Shown in pieces: positions 49,994 through 59,200 of a stretch of DNA of 64,000 bases; the first letter of the stretch is position 1; each line of letters begins with the position of its first letter. A program made the translations under genes and the position numbers. This DNA comes from Aliirhizobium smilacinae. GTDB lineage: Bacteria > Pseudomonadota > Alphaproteobacteria > Rhizobiales > Rhizobiaceae. Under the pieces are notes generated by a model. It saw nothing but the letters and a program-made list of their open reading frames with translations. It was not told the DNA's origin and did not search any database. Where the stretch lies: contig NZ_VDMN01000007.1 in NCBI RefSeq assembly GCF_006335145.1, positions 186,001-250,000 on the forward strand, given 5' to 3'.

Positions 49994-51349
49994 TTATGCG
50001 GTGAGTTGCTTGGCAAATGTCTCCAGCCCACGCTCGACCTTGTCGAACATCGTATCGACCTGTTCATCGGTGATGATCATCGGCGGGCAGAATGCCATCG
50101 AATCGCCGATCGCGCGGCTGATGACGCCCTCTTCCATCAACAGAGGCACAAGCTTGGCACCGAGCTGGCCCGCAGTGAACCCTTCGCGCGGGGCAAGCTC
50201 GAAGGCGCCGATCAGGCCGACGCCACGCGTTTCGATCACAAGCGGATTTTCGCCGATCGTCTTCAGCCGCGCCAGGAACTTCGGGCTGAGCGCCTTGACG
50301 TTGCCGACGAGATCGCGCTCCTCGATGATGGCGATATTTTCCAGTGCGACGGCGGCGGCGACCGGATGGCCTGCAGCCGTGACGCCATGGCCGAACGTGC
50401 CGATCTTCGCCGATTCATCGGCCAGCGGCTGGTAGACGTTCTCGTTGATCAGCAGTGCGGAAATCGGCTGGTAAGACGAGGAAATCTGCTTCGACAGCGT
50501 GATCATGTCAGGCTGCAGATCGAATGTCGTTGTGCCGAACATGTTGCCGGTGCGGCCGAAACCGCAGATGACTTCGTCAGCGATGAACAGCACGTCGTAT
50601 TTCTTCAGAACCTTCTGAATCGCTTCCCAATAGCCGGCCGGCGGCACGATGACGCCGCCCGCCCCCATGACCGGCTCACCGATAAAGGCTGCAACCGTAT
50701 CCGGGCCTTCCTTCAGGATCAGGTCTTCCAGATCCTGCGCGCAGCGCTCGACGAACTGGGCTTCGGTCTCGCCTTCCGTCTTGAACACGCGGTAATGCGG
50801 GCAGCTCGTGTGCAGCACGCGGGCGAGCGGCAGGTCGAAGGAACGGTGGTTGTTGGGCAGGCCCGTCAGGCTGGCAGATGCGATGGTGACGCCGTGATAG
50901 CCCTTGGTGCGGGAAATGATCTTCTTCTTGTCCGGCTTTCCAAGAGCGTTGGACCGATACCAGACGATCTTCATCGCCGTGTCATTGGCTTCTGATCCCG
51001 AGTTGGTGAAATAGGCCTTAGACATTGGCACCGGCGCCATCTGGATCAGCTTTTCCGCAAGCTCGACCGAAGGACTGTGCGTCCGCGCCGTGAACGTGTG
51101 GTAATAAGGCAGCTTCGCCATCTGCTTGGCTGCAGCTTCCACCAGCCGGTTTTCACCGAAGCCGACGCCGACGCTCCACAGGCCGGCCATGCCCTCGATA
51201 TACTGCTTGCCGGCATTGTCGTAGACATAGATGCCCTCGCCGCGCTCGATCACCAGCGCGCCATCGCGCTCCAGCGCCCGTGCGTTCGTGTAGGAATGCA
51301 GATGGTAGGCCTTGTCACGGGCCTCGAGGGAATTGGGCTGGATCGTCAC
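49994..51349 (-). CDS. Class III aminotransferase
   Basis: The 451-residue PLP enzyme belongs to the omega-aminotransferase group. The cofactor lysine is in MITLSKQISSSYQPISA near residue 286; FTNSGSEANDTAMKI binds the phosphate, and DEVICGFGRTG carries the aspartate that contacts the ring nitrogen. Members of this branch move amino groups from beta-alanine, putrescine, taurine or similar amines to pyruvate; the substrate cannot be named. It sits downstream of the AbgB-like amidohydrolase in the same direction, 139 bases away, and could act on the amine product of that enzyme. Confidence 0.9.
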   Translation of the reverse strand: MTIQPNSLEARDKAYHLHSYTNARALERDGALVIERGEGIYVYDNAGKQYIEGMAGLWSVGVGFGENRLVEAAAKQMAKLPYYHTFTARTHSPSVELAEKLIQMAPVPMSKAYFTNSGSEANDTAMKIVWYRSNALGKPDKKKIISRTKGYHGVTIASASLTGLPNNHRSFDLPLARVLHTSCPHYRVFKTEGETEAQFVERCAQDLEDLILKEGPDTVAAFIGEPVMGAGGVIVPPAGYWEAIQKVLKKYDVLFIADEVICGFGRTGNMFGTTTFDLQPDMITLSKQISSSYQPISALLINENVYQPLADESAKIGTFGHGVTAAGHPVAAAVALENIAIIEERDLVGNVKALSPKFLARLKTIGENPLVIETRGVGLIGAFELAPREGFTAGQLGAKLVPLLMEEGVISRAIGDSMAFCPPMIITDEQVDTMFDKVERGLETFAKQLTA

Positions 51350-51488
51350 GGGCTGTTCTCCTGTCGCACGAACGCGAATAGGAAATTCATAAGAGGAATT
51401 AAGCGGAATTCCAGCCCTTAGACACGATTTAATCGAGCCCGCCGTTTAAAATAATTGACGGGCTCATGAGCAAATTTCATACACTCGC

Positions 51489-52922
51489 TTATCGCAGCGT
51501 CATCGCCGCAATCGGTGGCTCTGCGGAAGCCGGGATCGGGCTCTTGTAATCCTGACCCTTGTGCCGGCGCTTGAGATCGGCCCAGGCCGCCTCGCGCAGC
51601 GGCTCGCTTGTCATCGCTGCCAGCCCGGTGGCAGCCATCGCCTTTGCAACGGATGCCATGCCCTTATGAGCTAGCGCGCTCTTTCCCTGTGCCACCACCT
51701 GCCAGGTATGAAGTTGCGTCCCGATCGCCAGCGTCGCGCCATAGGCCTGCACGGTCGGCACGACCCAGCTGACATCGCCCACATCGGTGGAACCACCCAT
51801 CTGGCGAACTTCGCTGTGAGCCGGCAGGATGAAGTCGGCGAGCGGGATGTCCCGCTGCTCAAGGCGTTCCTGCGCCCAGCTGGCTGCAACGTCTTCCGGT
51901 GTCAGGGTGGAGCGGATCTTTTCCGCAAATTCGACATCCGCCTCATCGAACGTCGGCGGCCCCATGCTGTCCCAGATGTCCTGCATCGTGTCCATCAGCG
52001 GCGTATTCACCACAAGGTTGGAGACCCCCGCCAGAGTGACGGCCTCGACCTTGGTTTCGGTCATCAATGCGGCACCCTCGGCCACCTTCTTCACCCGTTC
52101 GATAAGCGCGAAAAGGCCGGAAAGCTCAGGCGCGCGCACGACGTAACGGACCTTCGCATGGGCCTGAACGACGTTGGGCGAAATTCCGCCGGCATCCAGA
52201 ACAGCGTAGTGGATACGGCATTCGGACGGCATATGTTCGCGCATATAATTGACACCGACGCTCATCAGTTCGACGGCATCGAGCGCGCTGCGGCCCAGTT
52301 CCGGCACAGCCGCCGCATGAGCAGCACGGCCGGTGAAGGTGAAATCGATGCGGCAATTGGCAAGCGACGTTTCTCGCTGCACGCCGGCAAAGTTGCTCGG
52401 ATGCCAGCTAATGGCGATATCGACATCGGAAAAAGCGCCGTCGCGGACCATGAACGCCTTGGCGGCACCGCCTTCTTCCGCCGGGCAGCCGTAATACCGC
52501 ACCCGACCGGGCGTGCCCGTCTGTTCGAGCCAGTCCTTGAGCGCGGTCGCGGCCAGAAGCGACGCCGAACCAAGCAGGTTGTGCCCGCAGCCATGACCGT
52601 TCGCATTCGCTACCAGCGGATCGTGTTCGATGGCGCCCGCCTTCTGGCTGAGGCCGGCAAGTGCATCATATTCGCCGAGAAAAGCGATGACCGGGCCATC
52701 CCTGCCTGCTTCACCCATGACGGCGGTCGGAATGTTGGCAACCGCATCGGTGATCCGGAATCCCTGCGCTTCCAGCATCTCACGATGGGCAGCTGCAGAC
52801 TGGGTTTCCATGTAGCAAGTTTCAGGCGTTTCCCAGACCTGGTTGGCCAATTCGGCGAACACTTCCGTCTTGCGATCCACGATATCCCAGACGAGAGGGA
52901 GGTTTGAATTACCTTCAGTCAT
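51489..52922 (-). CDS. M20-family amidohydrolase, AbgB-like
   Basis: The 477-residue enzyme matches the AbgB/IAA-amino acid hydrolase branch of M20 amidohydrolases: NGHGCGHNLLG near residue 108, CPAEEGGAAKAF near 142, SWHPSNFAG near 168, the dimerisation domain from about 185 to 300, and RQMGGSTDVGDVSW near 395. AbgB, with AbgA, cleaves p-aminobenzoyl-glutamate. Here no AbgA partner is present and the substrate may be another N-acyl amino acid or peptide. Start MTEGNSNLPL follows AAGGCGG; the frame is open 42 codons further. It is divergent from dppA over a 508-base spacer, which points to uptake and cleavage of the same compound. Confidence 0.87.
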   Translation of the reverse strand: MTEGNSNLPLVWDIVDRKTEVFAELANQVWETPETCYMETQSAAAHREMLEAQGFRITDAVANIPTAVMGEAGRDGPVIAFLGEYDALAGLSQKAGAIEHDPLVANANGHGCGHNLLGSASLLAATALKDWLEQTGTPGRVRYYGCPAEEGGAAKAFMVRDGAFSDVDIAISWHPSNFAGVQRETSLANCRIDFTFTGRAAHAAAVPELGRSALDAVELMSVGVNYMREHMPSECRIHYAVLDAGGISPNVVQAHAKVRYVVRAPELSGLFALIERVKKVAEGAALMTETKVEAVTLAGVSNLVVNTPLMDTMQDIWDSMGPPTFDEADVEFAEKIRSTLTPEDVAASWAQERLEQRDIPLADFILPAHSEVRQMGGSTDVGDVSWVVPTVQAYGATLAIGTQLHTWQVVAQGKSALAHKGMASVAKAMAATGLAAMTSEPLREAAWADLKRRHKGQDYKSPIPASAEPPIAAMTLR

Positions 52923-53430
52923 GAAACAGCCGCCTTGAGCTTTTGGTATGTAATGCGCTGACTGCATACCTACCGCTTTCCGACGCGAGCGCAACGCATA
53001 ATGCAAAGAATTAAGGCTATGCGCATCAATTGGGCAGAGCCACCTCACTTGTGATCAACAGGTGAATCTTAGCGTCTCGACAACCGACCGATAATCGCTA
53101 TTCTCGCGCGCCACGGGAGGCAGACACGCTGGGCGAGCACTGCCTTTCGGCAAAACAAATATGGAGTGAACGGGCAAAGGCCGGGCATGATGTCCTGCAT
53201 TTGGCGCCAGACGTGGAATGTTATTTCTCGGACGGCCGCAATGCATGATGACCGGCATGACCCTGCAGTTCACCCGGAGATGGGGACACGTATTCGACCG
53301 GCATCGCCTCGAGGCCTGCCGGTCAGGAGGTGACGGACACAGGGTTTGGCTTAAAAGATGCGGCAAAACGCATCACAAATCAGGGAAATCAACCGTGCTG
53401 GCAAAGCCGGCACAGGTAGGGAGACTATCA
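52923..53430. promoter_or_regulatory. Divergent control region between the AbgB-like gene and dppA
   Basis: This 508-base spacer must hold promoters for both directions. A hairpin at 53296-53324 (GACCGGCA...TGCCGGTC, with GCCTCGAGGC inside its loop) is followed by AGGAGG at 53325, which has no start codon at useful distance, so it may be part of the dppA leader RNA. The frame of dppA is open back to 53218 but carries no family features. No firm promoter consensus was found. Confidence 0.5.
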
Positions 53431-55029
53431 ATGAAACGCGTACTTACTCTCGCAGCGGCGGCGCTTCTGTCCGCAACATTCTTTGCCGGCGCAGCCAGCG
53501 CGAAGACCTTCGTTTATTGCTCCGAAGGTTCGCCGGAAGGCTTCGATCCGGGCCTCTACACCGCCGGTACGACCTTCGACGCGTCGGCCCATCCGATCTT
53601 CAACCGTCTGCTCGAGTTCAAGCCGGGCACGACGCAGCCGGAAGCCGGTCTCGCCGAGAGCTGGGACATTTCGTCTGACGGCACCATCTACACATTCAAG
53701 CTGCGCAAGGGCGTCAAGTTCCAGACCATGGACTTCTTCACCCCGACCCGCGAATTCAATGCAGACGACGTCATCTTCTCGATCGGCCGTCAGGTTGACG
53801 AAAAGAACGCCTGGAACAAGTACGTTTCCGGCGGCACATGGGAATATGCCGACGGCATGGGCTTCCCGAAGCTGATCAAGTCGATCGAAAAGGTCGATGA
53901 CCTGACCGTCAAGGTCACCCTGACCCGTCCGGAAGCGCCGTTCCTTGCCAACCTCGCAATGCCGTTCGCTTCGATCCTGTCGAAGGAATATGCCGACAGC
54001 CTCGAAAAGGCCGGCACCAAGGAACAGCTGAACCAGAACCCGGTAGGCACCGGCCCGTTCACCTTCGTCGCCTACCAGCAGGATGCCATCATCCGCTACA
54101 AGAAGAACGCCGATTACTGGGGCACCGCTCCGAAGATCGACGATCTCGTTTTCGCGATCACAAGCGACGCTGCCGTTCGTTACCAGAAGCTGAAGGCCGG
54201 CGAATGCCACCTGATGCCGTTCCCGAACGCTGCCGACGTTCAGTCGATGAAGGCCGACCCGAACCTGGAAGTGCTCGAGCAGGAAGGCCTCAACATCGCC
54301 TACCTCGCCTACAACACGACCCAGGCTCCGTTCGACAAGCCGGAAGTCCGTATCGCGCTCAACAAGGCGATCAACAAGAAGGCGATCGTCGACGCCGTCT
54401 TCCAGGGCATGGCAACGCCTGCCACCAACCCGATCCCGCCGACGATGTGGTCCTACAACAACGACGTCAAGGACGACACCTACGACCTCGACGCCGCCAA
54501 GAAGATGCTGACGGATGCCGGCGTCAAGGACCTTTCCATGAAGGTTTGGGCAATGCCGGTTTCTCGTCCGTACATGCTCAACGCACGCCGCGCTGCCGAA
54601 ATCATCCAGGACGATTTCGCCAAGATCGGCGTCAAGGTCGAGATCGTTTCCTACGAATGGGCTGAATACCTGCAGCGTTCGAAGGACAAGAACCGTGACG
54701 GTGCTGCCATCATGGGCTGGACCGGCGACAACGGCGACCCGGACAACTTCCTCGACACCCTGCTCGGTTGCGACGCCATCGGCGGCAATAACCGTGCACA
54801 GTGGTGCAACAAGGAATTCGACGCTCTCGTGAAGAAGGCCAAGTCGACCTCCGACCAGGCCGAACGCACCAAGCTCTATGAGCAGGCGCAGGTCATCTTC
54901 AAGAAGGACGCTCCCTGGGCAACCATCGATCACTCGCTCGCCGTCGTTCCGATGCGCAAGGGCGTGACCGGCTTCACCCAGAGCCCGCTCGGCGATTTCA
55001 CCTTCGAAGCTGTCGATATCGCCGAGTAA
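53431..55029 (+). CDS. dppA: Peptide ABC transporter substrate-binding protein (DppA-like)
   Basis: The 532-residue periplasmic protein begins with a signal peptide (RVLTLAAAALLSATFFAGAASA, cleavage near residue 24) and has the SBP-family-5 features FVYCSEGSPEGFDPGLY, the HPIFNRLLEF segment, RPEAPFLANLAMPF and GWTGDNGDPDNFLDTLLGC. DppA proteins bind dipeptides and some also bind haem or 5-aminolevulinate. GGGAGACTATCA before the ATG contains the ribosome site. It is the first gene of dppABCDF, and a terminator-like hairpin after it should raise its level over the membrane components. Confidence 0.95.
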   Translation: MKRVLTLAAAALLSATFFAGAASAKTFVYCSEGSPEGFDPGLYTAGTTFDASAHPIFNRLLEFKPGTTQPEAGLAESWDISSDGTIYTFKLRKGVKFQTMDFFTPTREFNADDVIFSIGRQVDEKNAWNKYVSGGTWEYADGMGFPKLIKSIEKVDDLTVKVTLTRPEAPFLANLAMPFASILSKEYADSLEKAGTKEQLNQNPVGTGPFTFVAYQQDAIIRYKKNADYWGTAPKIDDLVFAITSDAAVRYQKLKAGECHLMPFPNAADVQSMKADPNLEVLEQEGLNIAYLAYNTTQAPFDKPEVRIALNKAINKKAIVDAVFQGMATPATNPIPPTMWSYNNDVKDDTYDLDAAKKMLTDAGVKDLSMKVWAMPVSRPYMLNARRAAEIIQDDFAKIGVKVEIVSYEWAEYLQRSKDKNRDGAAIMGWTGDNGDPDNFLDTLLGCDAIGGNNRAQWCNKEFDALVKKAKSTSDQAERTKLYEQAQVIFKKDAPWATIDHSLAVVPMRKGVTGFTQSPLGDFTFEAVDIAE

Positions 55030-55050
55030 AACTGGCCTAACACAACTTTT

Positions 55051-55086
55051 TGCCGCGGGACGCGTTGCGTTTCCCGCGGCATTTTC
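55051..55086 (+). terminator. Partial terminator between dppA and dppB
   Basis: TGCCGCGGGA (55051-55060) and TCCCGCGGCA (55072-55081) form a perfect 10-bp stem with an 11-base loop, followed by TTTTCTT. Placed inside an operon, it would stop part of the transcription after dppA. Confidence 0.85.
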
Positions 55087-55187
55087 TTATGAGATGCCTA
55101 AAAATATGGCGGTGACGCCGATATGGCTCGACCCATGGCTTGACAAAGGCCAGGATCGATCCAGCCCCTTTTCCGCAAAGGTTTAAA

Positions 55188-56192
55188 ATGTTTGGCTTCC
55201 TTATGCGGCGCCTCGCCGTCCTGATCCCGACGTTCATCGGGGTCTCCATCATCGCCTTCTCCTTCATCCGGCTTCTGCCGGGTGATCCGGTCGCGCTCCT
55301 TTCCGGTGAGCGCGTCATGTCTCCGGAGCGTCACGCGCAGATCAGCGCGCAGCTCGGCATGGACCGCCCGATGGTCGTCCAGTATTTCGATTATCTCGGC
55401 GGCGTGCTGACCGGTGATTTCGGCACTTCGATCGTCTCCAAGAAGCCGGTTCTCGACCAGTTCCTGACGCTGTTCCCGGCAACGGTCGAACTGTCCTTCT
55501 GTGCTATCATCATCGCCATCGCACTCGGCATCCCGGCCGGCGTGATTGCCGCGATGAAGCGCGGCTCGATCTTCGACCAGGGACTGATGGGCATTGCGCT
55601 TGTCGGTTATTCCATGCCGATCTTCTGGTGGGGTCTGCTGCTGATCATCCTGTTTTCCGGCACCCTGCAATGGTTCCCGGTTTCGGGCCGCATCTCGCTG
55701 ATGTTCTATTTCCCCCAAGTGACCGGCTTCATGCTGATCGACAGCCTGATCTCGGGCCAGAAGGGCGCCTTTTCATCGGCGCTCAGCCATCTGGCGCTGC
55801 CGTCGATCGTGCTCGCCACCATTCCTCTGGCCGTCATCGCCCGCCAGACGCGATCCGCCATGCTGGAAGTGCTGTCCGAAGATTACGTCCGCACCGCCCG
55901 CGCCAAGGGCCTGTCGCCCTTCCGCGTCGTCGGCGTCCACGCGCTGCGCAATGCCATGATCCCGGTCATCACCACGGTCGGACTGCAGGTCGGCGTCATG
56001 CTGGCCGGTGCCATCCTCACCGAGACGATCTTCTCCTGGCCGGGCATCGGCAAATGGATCCTCGATAGCGTCTTCCGCCGCGACTATGCCGTCATTCAGG
56101 GTGGGTTGCTGTTGATCGCCGCGATCATCATGACCGTCAACCTGATCGTCGATCTGCTTTATGGCCTGATCAATCCCCGAATCCGGCACTGA
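55188..56192 (+). CDS. dppB: Dipeptide ABC transporter permease DppB
   Basis: The 334-residue inner-membrane protein has six hydrophobic segments, beginning LMRRLAVLIPTFIGVSIIAFSFIRLLPGDP, the standard DppB start. The permease loop is in EDYVRTARAKGLSPFRVVGVHALRNAMIPV near residue 230. It pairs with DppC to form the channel. The start at 55188 has AAAGG 6 bases upstream and matches the family; 16 further codons are open. Confidence 0.95.
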   Translation: MFGFLMRRLAVLIPTFIGVSIIAFSFIRLLPGDPVALLSGERVMSPERHAQISAQLGMDRPMVVQYFDYLGGVLTGDFGTSIVSKKPVLDQFLTLFPATVELSFCAIIIAIALGIPAGVIAAMKRGSIFDQGLMGIALVGYSMPIFWWGLLLIILFSGTLQWFPVSGRISLMFYFPQVTGFMLIDSLISGQKGAFSSALSHLALPSIVLATIPLAVIARQTRSAMLEVLSEDYVRTARAKGLSPFRVVGVHALRNAMIPVITTVGLQVGVMLAGAILTETIFSWPGIGKWILDSVFRRDYAVIQGGLLLIAAIIMTVNLIVDLLYGLINPRIRH

Positions 56193-56219
56193 TCCGCCAC
56201 CAAGAAGGAGAAAAATCCC

Positions 56220-57140
56220 ATGGCTGACGTCACCATAACGCAAAAGGCGGCGGAGCCCGTCTCCAGCGCCCAGATGCGCCGCCAGATGCTCAAGGAGTTC
56301 TGGTTCTACTTTTCCGAAAACCGCGGTGCCGTCATCGGCCTGTTCGTTTTCCTCTTCCTCGTGCTGGTCGCCGTTCTGGCACCGGTGATCGCGCCGCATT
56401 CGCCGTTCGAACAGTATCGCGAAGCAGTGCTGAAGCCGCCGGTATGGGCTGCAGGCGGCAGCGCGACCTATCTGCTCGGCACCGATCCTGTCGGCCGTGA
56501 TATCCTGTCGCGCCTGATCTACGGCGCTCAGTATTCGCTGTTCGTCGGTCTCGTCGTCACGACGCTGTCGCTGATTTCGGGCATCGTCGTCGGCCTGCTG
56601 GCCGGTTATTACCGCGGCTGGCTCGACACGATCATCATGCGCCTGATGGACATGATCCTTGCCGTGCCGTCGCTGCTTCTGGCACTGGTTCTGGTCACCA
56701 TTCTCGGCCCCGGCCTCAACAGCGCGATGATCGCCATCGCCGTGACGCTGCAGCCGCATTTCGTCCGCCTGACACGCGCCGCCGTGATGGCGGAGAAGAC
56801 CCGCGATTACGTCACCGCCGCCCGCATTGCCGGTGCAAGCCCGTTCCGACTGATGTTCCGCACCATCCTGCCGAACTGCACCGCACCGCTGATCGTCCAG
56901 GCGACGCTGTCTTTTTCGAACGCTATCCTCGACGCGGCAGCGCTCGGCTTCCTCGGCATGGGCGCTCAGCCGCCGACACCCGAATGGGGCACAATGCTGG
57001 CCGAAGCCCGCGAATTCATCCTGCGCGCCTGGTGGGTCGTCACCTTCCCGGGTCTCGCAATCCTCATCACCGTTCTGGCCATCAATCTGATGGGCGACGG
57101 CCTGCGCGACGCGCTTGATCCGAAACTGAAGAGGTCCTGA
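56220..57140 (+). CDS. dppC: Dipeptide ABC transporter permease DppC
   Basis: The 306-residue inner-membrane protein has a cytoplasmic N-terminal tail and six membrane segments. Typical DppC/OppC features are NRGAVIGLFVFLFLVLVAVLAP, YLLGTDPVGRDILSRLIYGAQ and the coupling loop KTRDYVTAARIAGASPFRLMFRTILPN near residue 200. AGAAGGAG lies 8 bases before the ATG. It forms the import channel with DppB and is followed by dppD with one base between stop and start. Confidence 0.95.
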   Translation: MADVTITQKAAEPVSSAQMRRQMLKEFWFYFSENRGAVIGLFVFLFLVLVAVLAPVIAPHSPFEQYREAVLKPPVWAAGGSATYLLGTDPVGRDILSRLIYGAQYSLFVGLVVTTLSLISGIVVGLLAGYYRGWLDTIIMRLMDMILAVPSLLLALVLVTILGPGLNSAMIAIAVTLQPHFVRLTRAAVMAEKTRDYVTAARIAGASPFRLMFRTILPNCTAPLIVQATLSFSNAILDAAALGFLGMGAQPPTPEWGTMLAEAREFILRAWWVVTFPGLAILITVLAINLMGDGLRDALDPKLKRS

Positions 57141-57141
57141 C

Positions 57142-58014
57142 ATGGCACTTCTGCAAATCGACAATCTTACCGTTGAATTCGAAACCTCGACCGGCTGGTT
57201 CCGCGCCGTCGATGGCGTCTCGATCTCGGTTGAAAAGGCCGAGGTTCTTGCGATCGTCGGCGAATCCGGCTCCGGCAAGTCGGTCTCGATGCTGGCTGTG
57301 ATGGGCCTGCTTCCGTGGACGGCAAAGATCACCGCCGACCGCATGCTGTTCGAAGGCAAGGATATCCAGAACTTGAGCCCGGCCGAACGCCGCAAGCTGA
57401 TCGGCAAGGATATCGCCATGATCTTCCAGGAACCGGTGGCGAGCCTCAATCCTTGCTTCACCGTCGGTTTCCAGATCGAGGAAGTGCTGCGCATCCATCT
57501 CGGCCTCGACAAAAAGGCTCGTCGTGCCCGCGCGATCGAACTGTTCAAGCTGGTTGGCCTGCCGAACCCGGAAGAGCGTCTCAACGCATTTCCGCACCAG
57601 ATGTCGGGTGGCCAGTGCCAGCGCGTGATGATCGCCATCGCGATCGCCTGCGACCCGAAGCTGCTGATCGCCGACGAACCGACCACAGCCCTCGACGTGA
57701 CCATCCAGAAGCAGATCCTTGACCTGATCATGGACCTGCAGGCTCGTACCGGCATGGGCCTGATCATGATCACCCATGACATGGGCGTTGTCGCCGAGAC
57801 CGCCGACCGCGTCGTCGTGCAATACAAGGGCCGCAAGATGGAGGAGGCCGACGTGCTTTCCCTGTTCGAAAACCCGAAGAGCAACTACACCAAGGCGCTG
57901 CTGGCGGCCCTGCCGGAAAACGCCACGGGTGATCGGTTGACAACCGTTTCTGCCTTCTTCGACGGCAATCCGGAACCTGCCTCCTCTGCAGAGATAAGCG
58001 GAGTTACAGCATGA
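57142..58014 (+). CDS. dppD: Dipeptide ABC transporter ATPase DppD
   Basis: The 290-residue ATPase has Walker A GESGSGKSVSM near residue 37, signature MSGGQCQRVMIAIAIA near 155, Walker B LLIADEPTTALDVT near 175 and the switch histidine in MITHDMGVV. The signature has Q-C-Q in place of the common Q-x-Q variants, within the family range. The C-terminal third holds the OppD/F-type extension. It pairs with DppF to drive import; its stop overlaps the dppF start (ATGA), so the two are translated together. Confidence 0.95.
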   Translation: MALLQIDNLTVEFETSTGWFRAVDGVSISVEKAEVLAIVGESGSGKSVSMLAVMGLLPWTAKITADRMLFEGKDIQNLSPAERRKLIGKDIAMIFQEPVASLNPCFTVGFQIEEVLRIHLGLDKKARRARAIELFKLVGLPNPEERLNAFPHQMSGGQCQRVMIAIAIACDPKLLIADEPTTALDVTIQKQILDLIMDLQARTGMGLIMITHDMGVVAETADRVVVQYKGRKMEEADVLSLFENPKSNYTKALLAALPENATGDRLTTVSAFFDGNPEPASSAEISGVTA

Positions 58015-58859
58015 GCGACATCAACACCCCGATGCTCGAAGTCCGCAATATCAAGCGCGACTACGAACTGCCGTCCGGCTTCATGAAGCCGAAAAAGACC
58101 GTTCATGCGGTCAAGGGCGTATCCTTCAAGCTGGAACGCGGCAAAACGCTGGCGATCGTCGGTGAGTCGGGCTGCGGCAAGTCCACGCTCGCCCGGATGA
58201 TCACCTTCATCGACGAACCGACCGCCGGCGAACTGATCATCGACGGCCAGAAGATGGATACCCGCCCGGGCCATCTGACCGCCGAAATGCGCCAGAAGGT
58301 GCAGATCGTTTTCCAGAACCCTTACGGCTCGCTCAACCCGCGCCAGAAGATCGGTGACGTTCTGGGTGAGCCGCTGGCCATCAACACCTCGATGCCAGCC
58401 TCCGAACGCCGTGACCGCGCCACCGAAATGCTGATCAAGGTCGGCCTCGGCCCGGAACACTACAACCGCTACCCGCACATGTTCTCCGGCGGCCAGCGTC
58501 AGCGTATCGCCATTGCCCGCGCACTGATGATGAACCCGAAACTGCTCGTCCTCGACGAGCCGGTCTCTGCCCTCGACCTCTCGGTCCAAGCCCAGGTGCT
58601 CAATCTGCTCGCCGACCTGCAGGACGAATTCGACCTCACCTACGTCTTCATCAGCCACGACCTCTCGGTCGTGCGTTATATCGCCGACGAGGTGATGGTG
58701 ATGTATTACGGCGAAGCGGTGGAATACGGCACGCGCGAAGAGGTGTTTTCGGCCCCGAAGCACGAATACACCCAAACCCTGTTCAAGGCGACGCCGAAAG
58801 CCGACGTGGACTCCATCCGCGAACGGATCGCGAAGAAGAAGGCGGCTTCGGCGGCTTGA
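58011..58859 (+). CDS. dppF: Dipeptide ABC transporter ATPase DppF
   Basis: The 282-residue ATPase carries Walker A GESGCGKSTLARM near residue 52, FQNPYGSLNPRQKIG, signature FSGGQRQRIAIARALM near 161, Walker B LLVLDEPVSALDLS near 181 and FISHDLSVVRYIAD. It is the second motor subunit of the dipeptide importer and the last gene of dppABCDF. No clear terminator follows; instead a palindromic repeat begins 26 bases downstream and may serve that purpose. The length is slightly short for the family because the C-terminal tail is brief. Confidence 0.95.
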   Translation: MSDINTPMLEVRNIKRDYELPSGFMKPKKTVHAVKGVSFKLERGKTLAIVGESGCGKSTLARMITFIDEPTAGELIIDGQKMDTRPGHLTAEMRQKVQIVFQNPYGSLNPRQKIGDVLGEPLAINTSMPASERRDRATEMLIKVGLGPEHYNRYPHMFSGGQRQRIAIARALMMNPKLLVLDEPVSALDLSVQAQVLNLLADLQDEFDLTYVFISHDLSVVRYIADEVMVMYYGEAVEYGTREEVFSAPKHEYTQTLFKATPKADVDSIRERIAKKKAASAA

Positions 58860-58884
58860 TGTAGAGCGCTATGTCACACTGACA

Positions 58885-58987
58885 GTCATCCTCGGGCTTG
58901 TCCCGAGGATCTACGCACGTTGCCTCGGTTGCAACTTTGGCAGATGCTTTGACAGGCCGAGCACGGCGGAACAAGCCAGCTGTCTCG
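58885..58987. repeat. RIME-like intergenic repeat, copy B (103 bp)
   Basis: Starts GTCATCCTCGGGCTTGTCCC and ends GCTGTCTCG; the first 28 bases are a tight palindrome (CCTCGGG-CTTGT-CCCGAGG). It has the same length and order of blocks as the copy at 35453-35555. Confidence 0.8.
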
Positions 58988-58999
58988 CCTGCGACCTAT

Positions 59000-59175
59000 C
59001 CCCTCACCAACAAAATCTAGCACTTAGCTTTGCTAAGATGCTGATTTTGTAACCTCTCTCACAAGGGGAGAGGGAAGGCTCGAGCAGGCCTCCCCGGCAT
59101 CTCTCCCCTTGTGGGAGAGAAAGCGATTTCAACATCTTAGCCGAAGGCGAAGTGTTAGAAATCGCAAGTGAGGGG
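59000..59175. repeat. Long imperfect palindrome between dppF and pbpC
   Basis: The ends CCCCTCAC and GTGAGGGG are exact complements. Inside, AGCACTTAGCTTTGCTAAGATG mirrors CATCTTAGCCGAAGGCGAAGTG, and CTCTCACAAGGGGAGAGG mirrors CTCTCCCCTTGTGGGAGAG. The whole forms a hairpin of about 176 bases. I saw no open frame in it. This type of element is common between rhizobial genes and could act as a transcript end for both dppF and pbpC. Confidence 0.75.
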
Positions 59176-59200
59176 ATCCTGCGTCAGGCACGCGCCCAAC

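Noticed and set aside
51435..51465. Terminator between the AbgB-like gene and the aminotransferase gene
   Set aside because: The 7-bp stem GAGCCCG/CGGGCTC has a long loop and no T-run on the transcribed strand, so it is not a convincing terminator.
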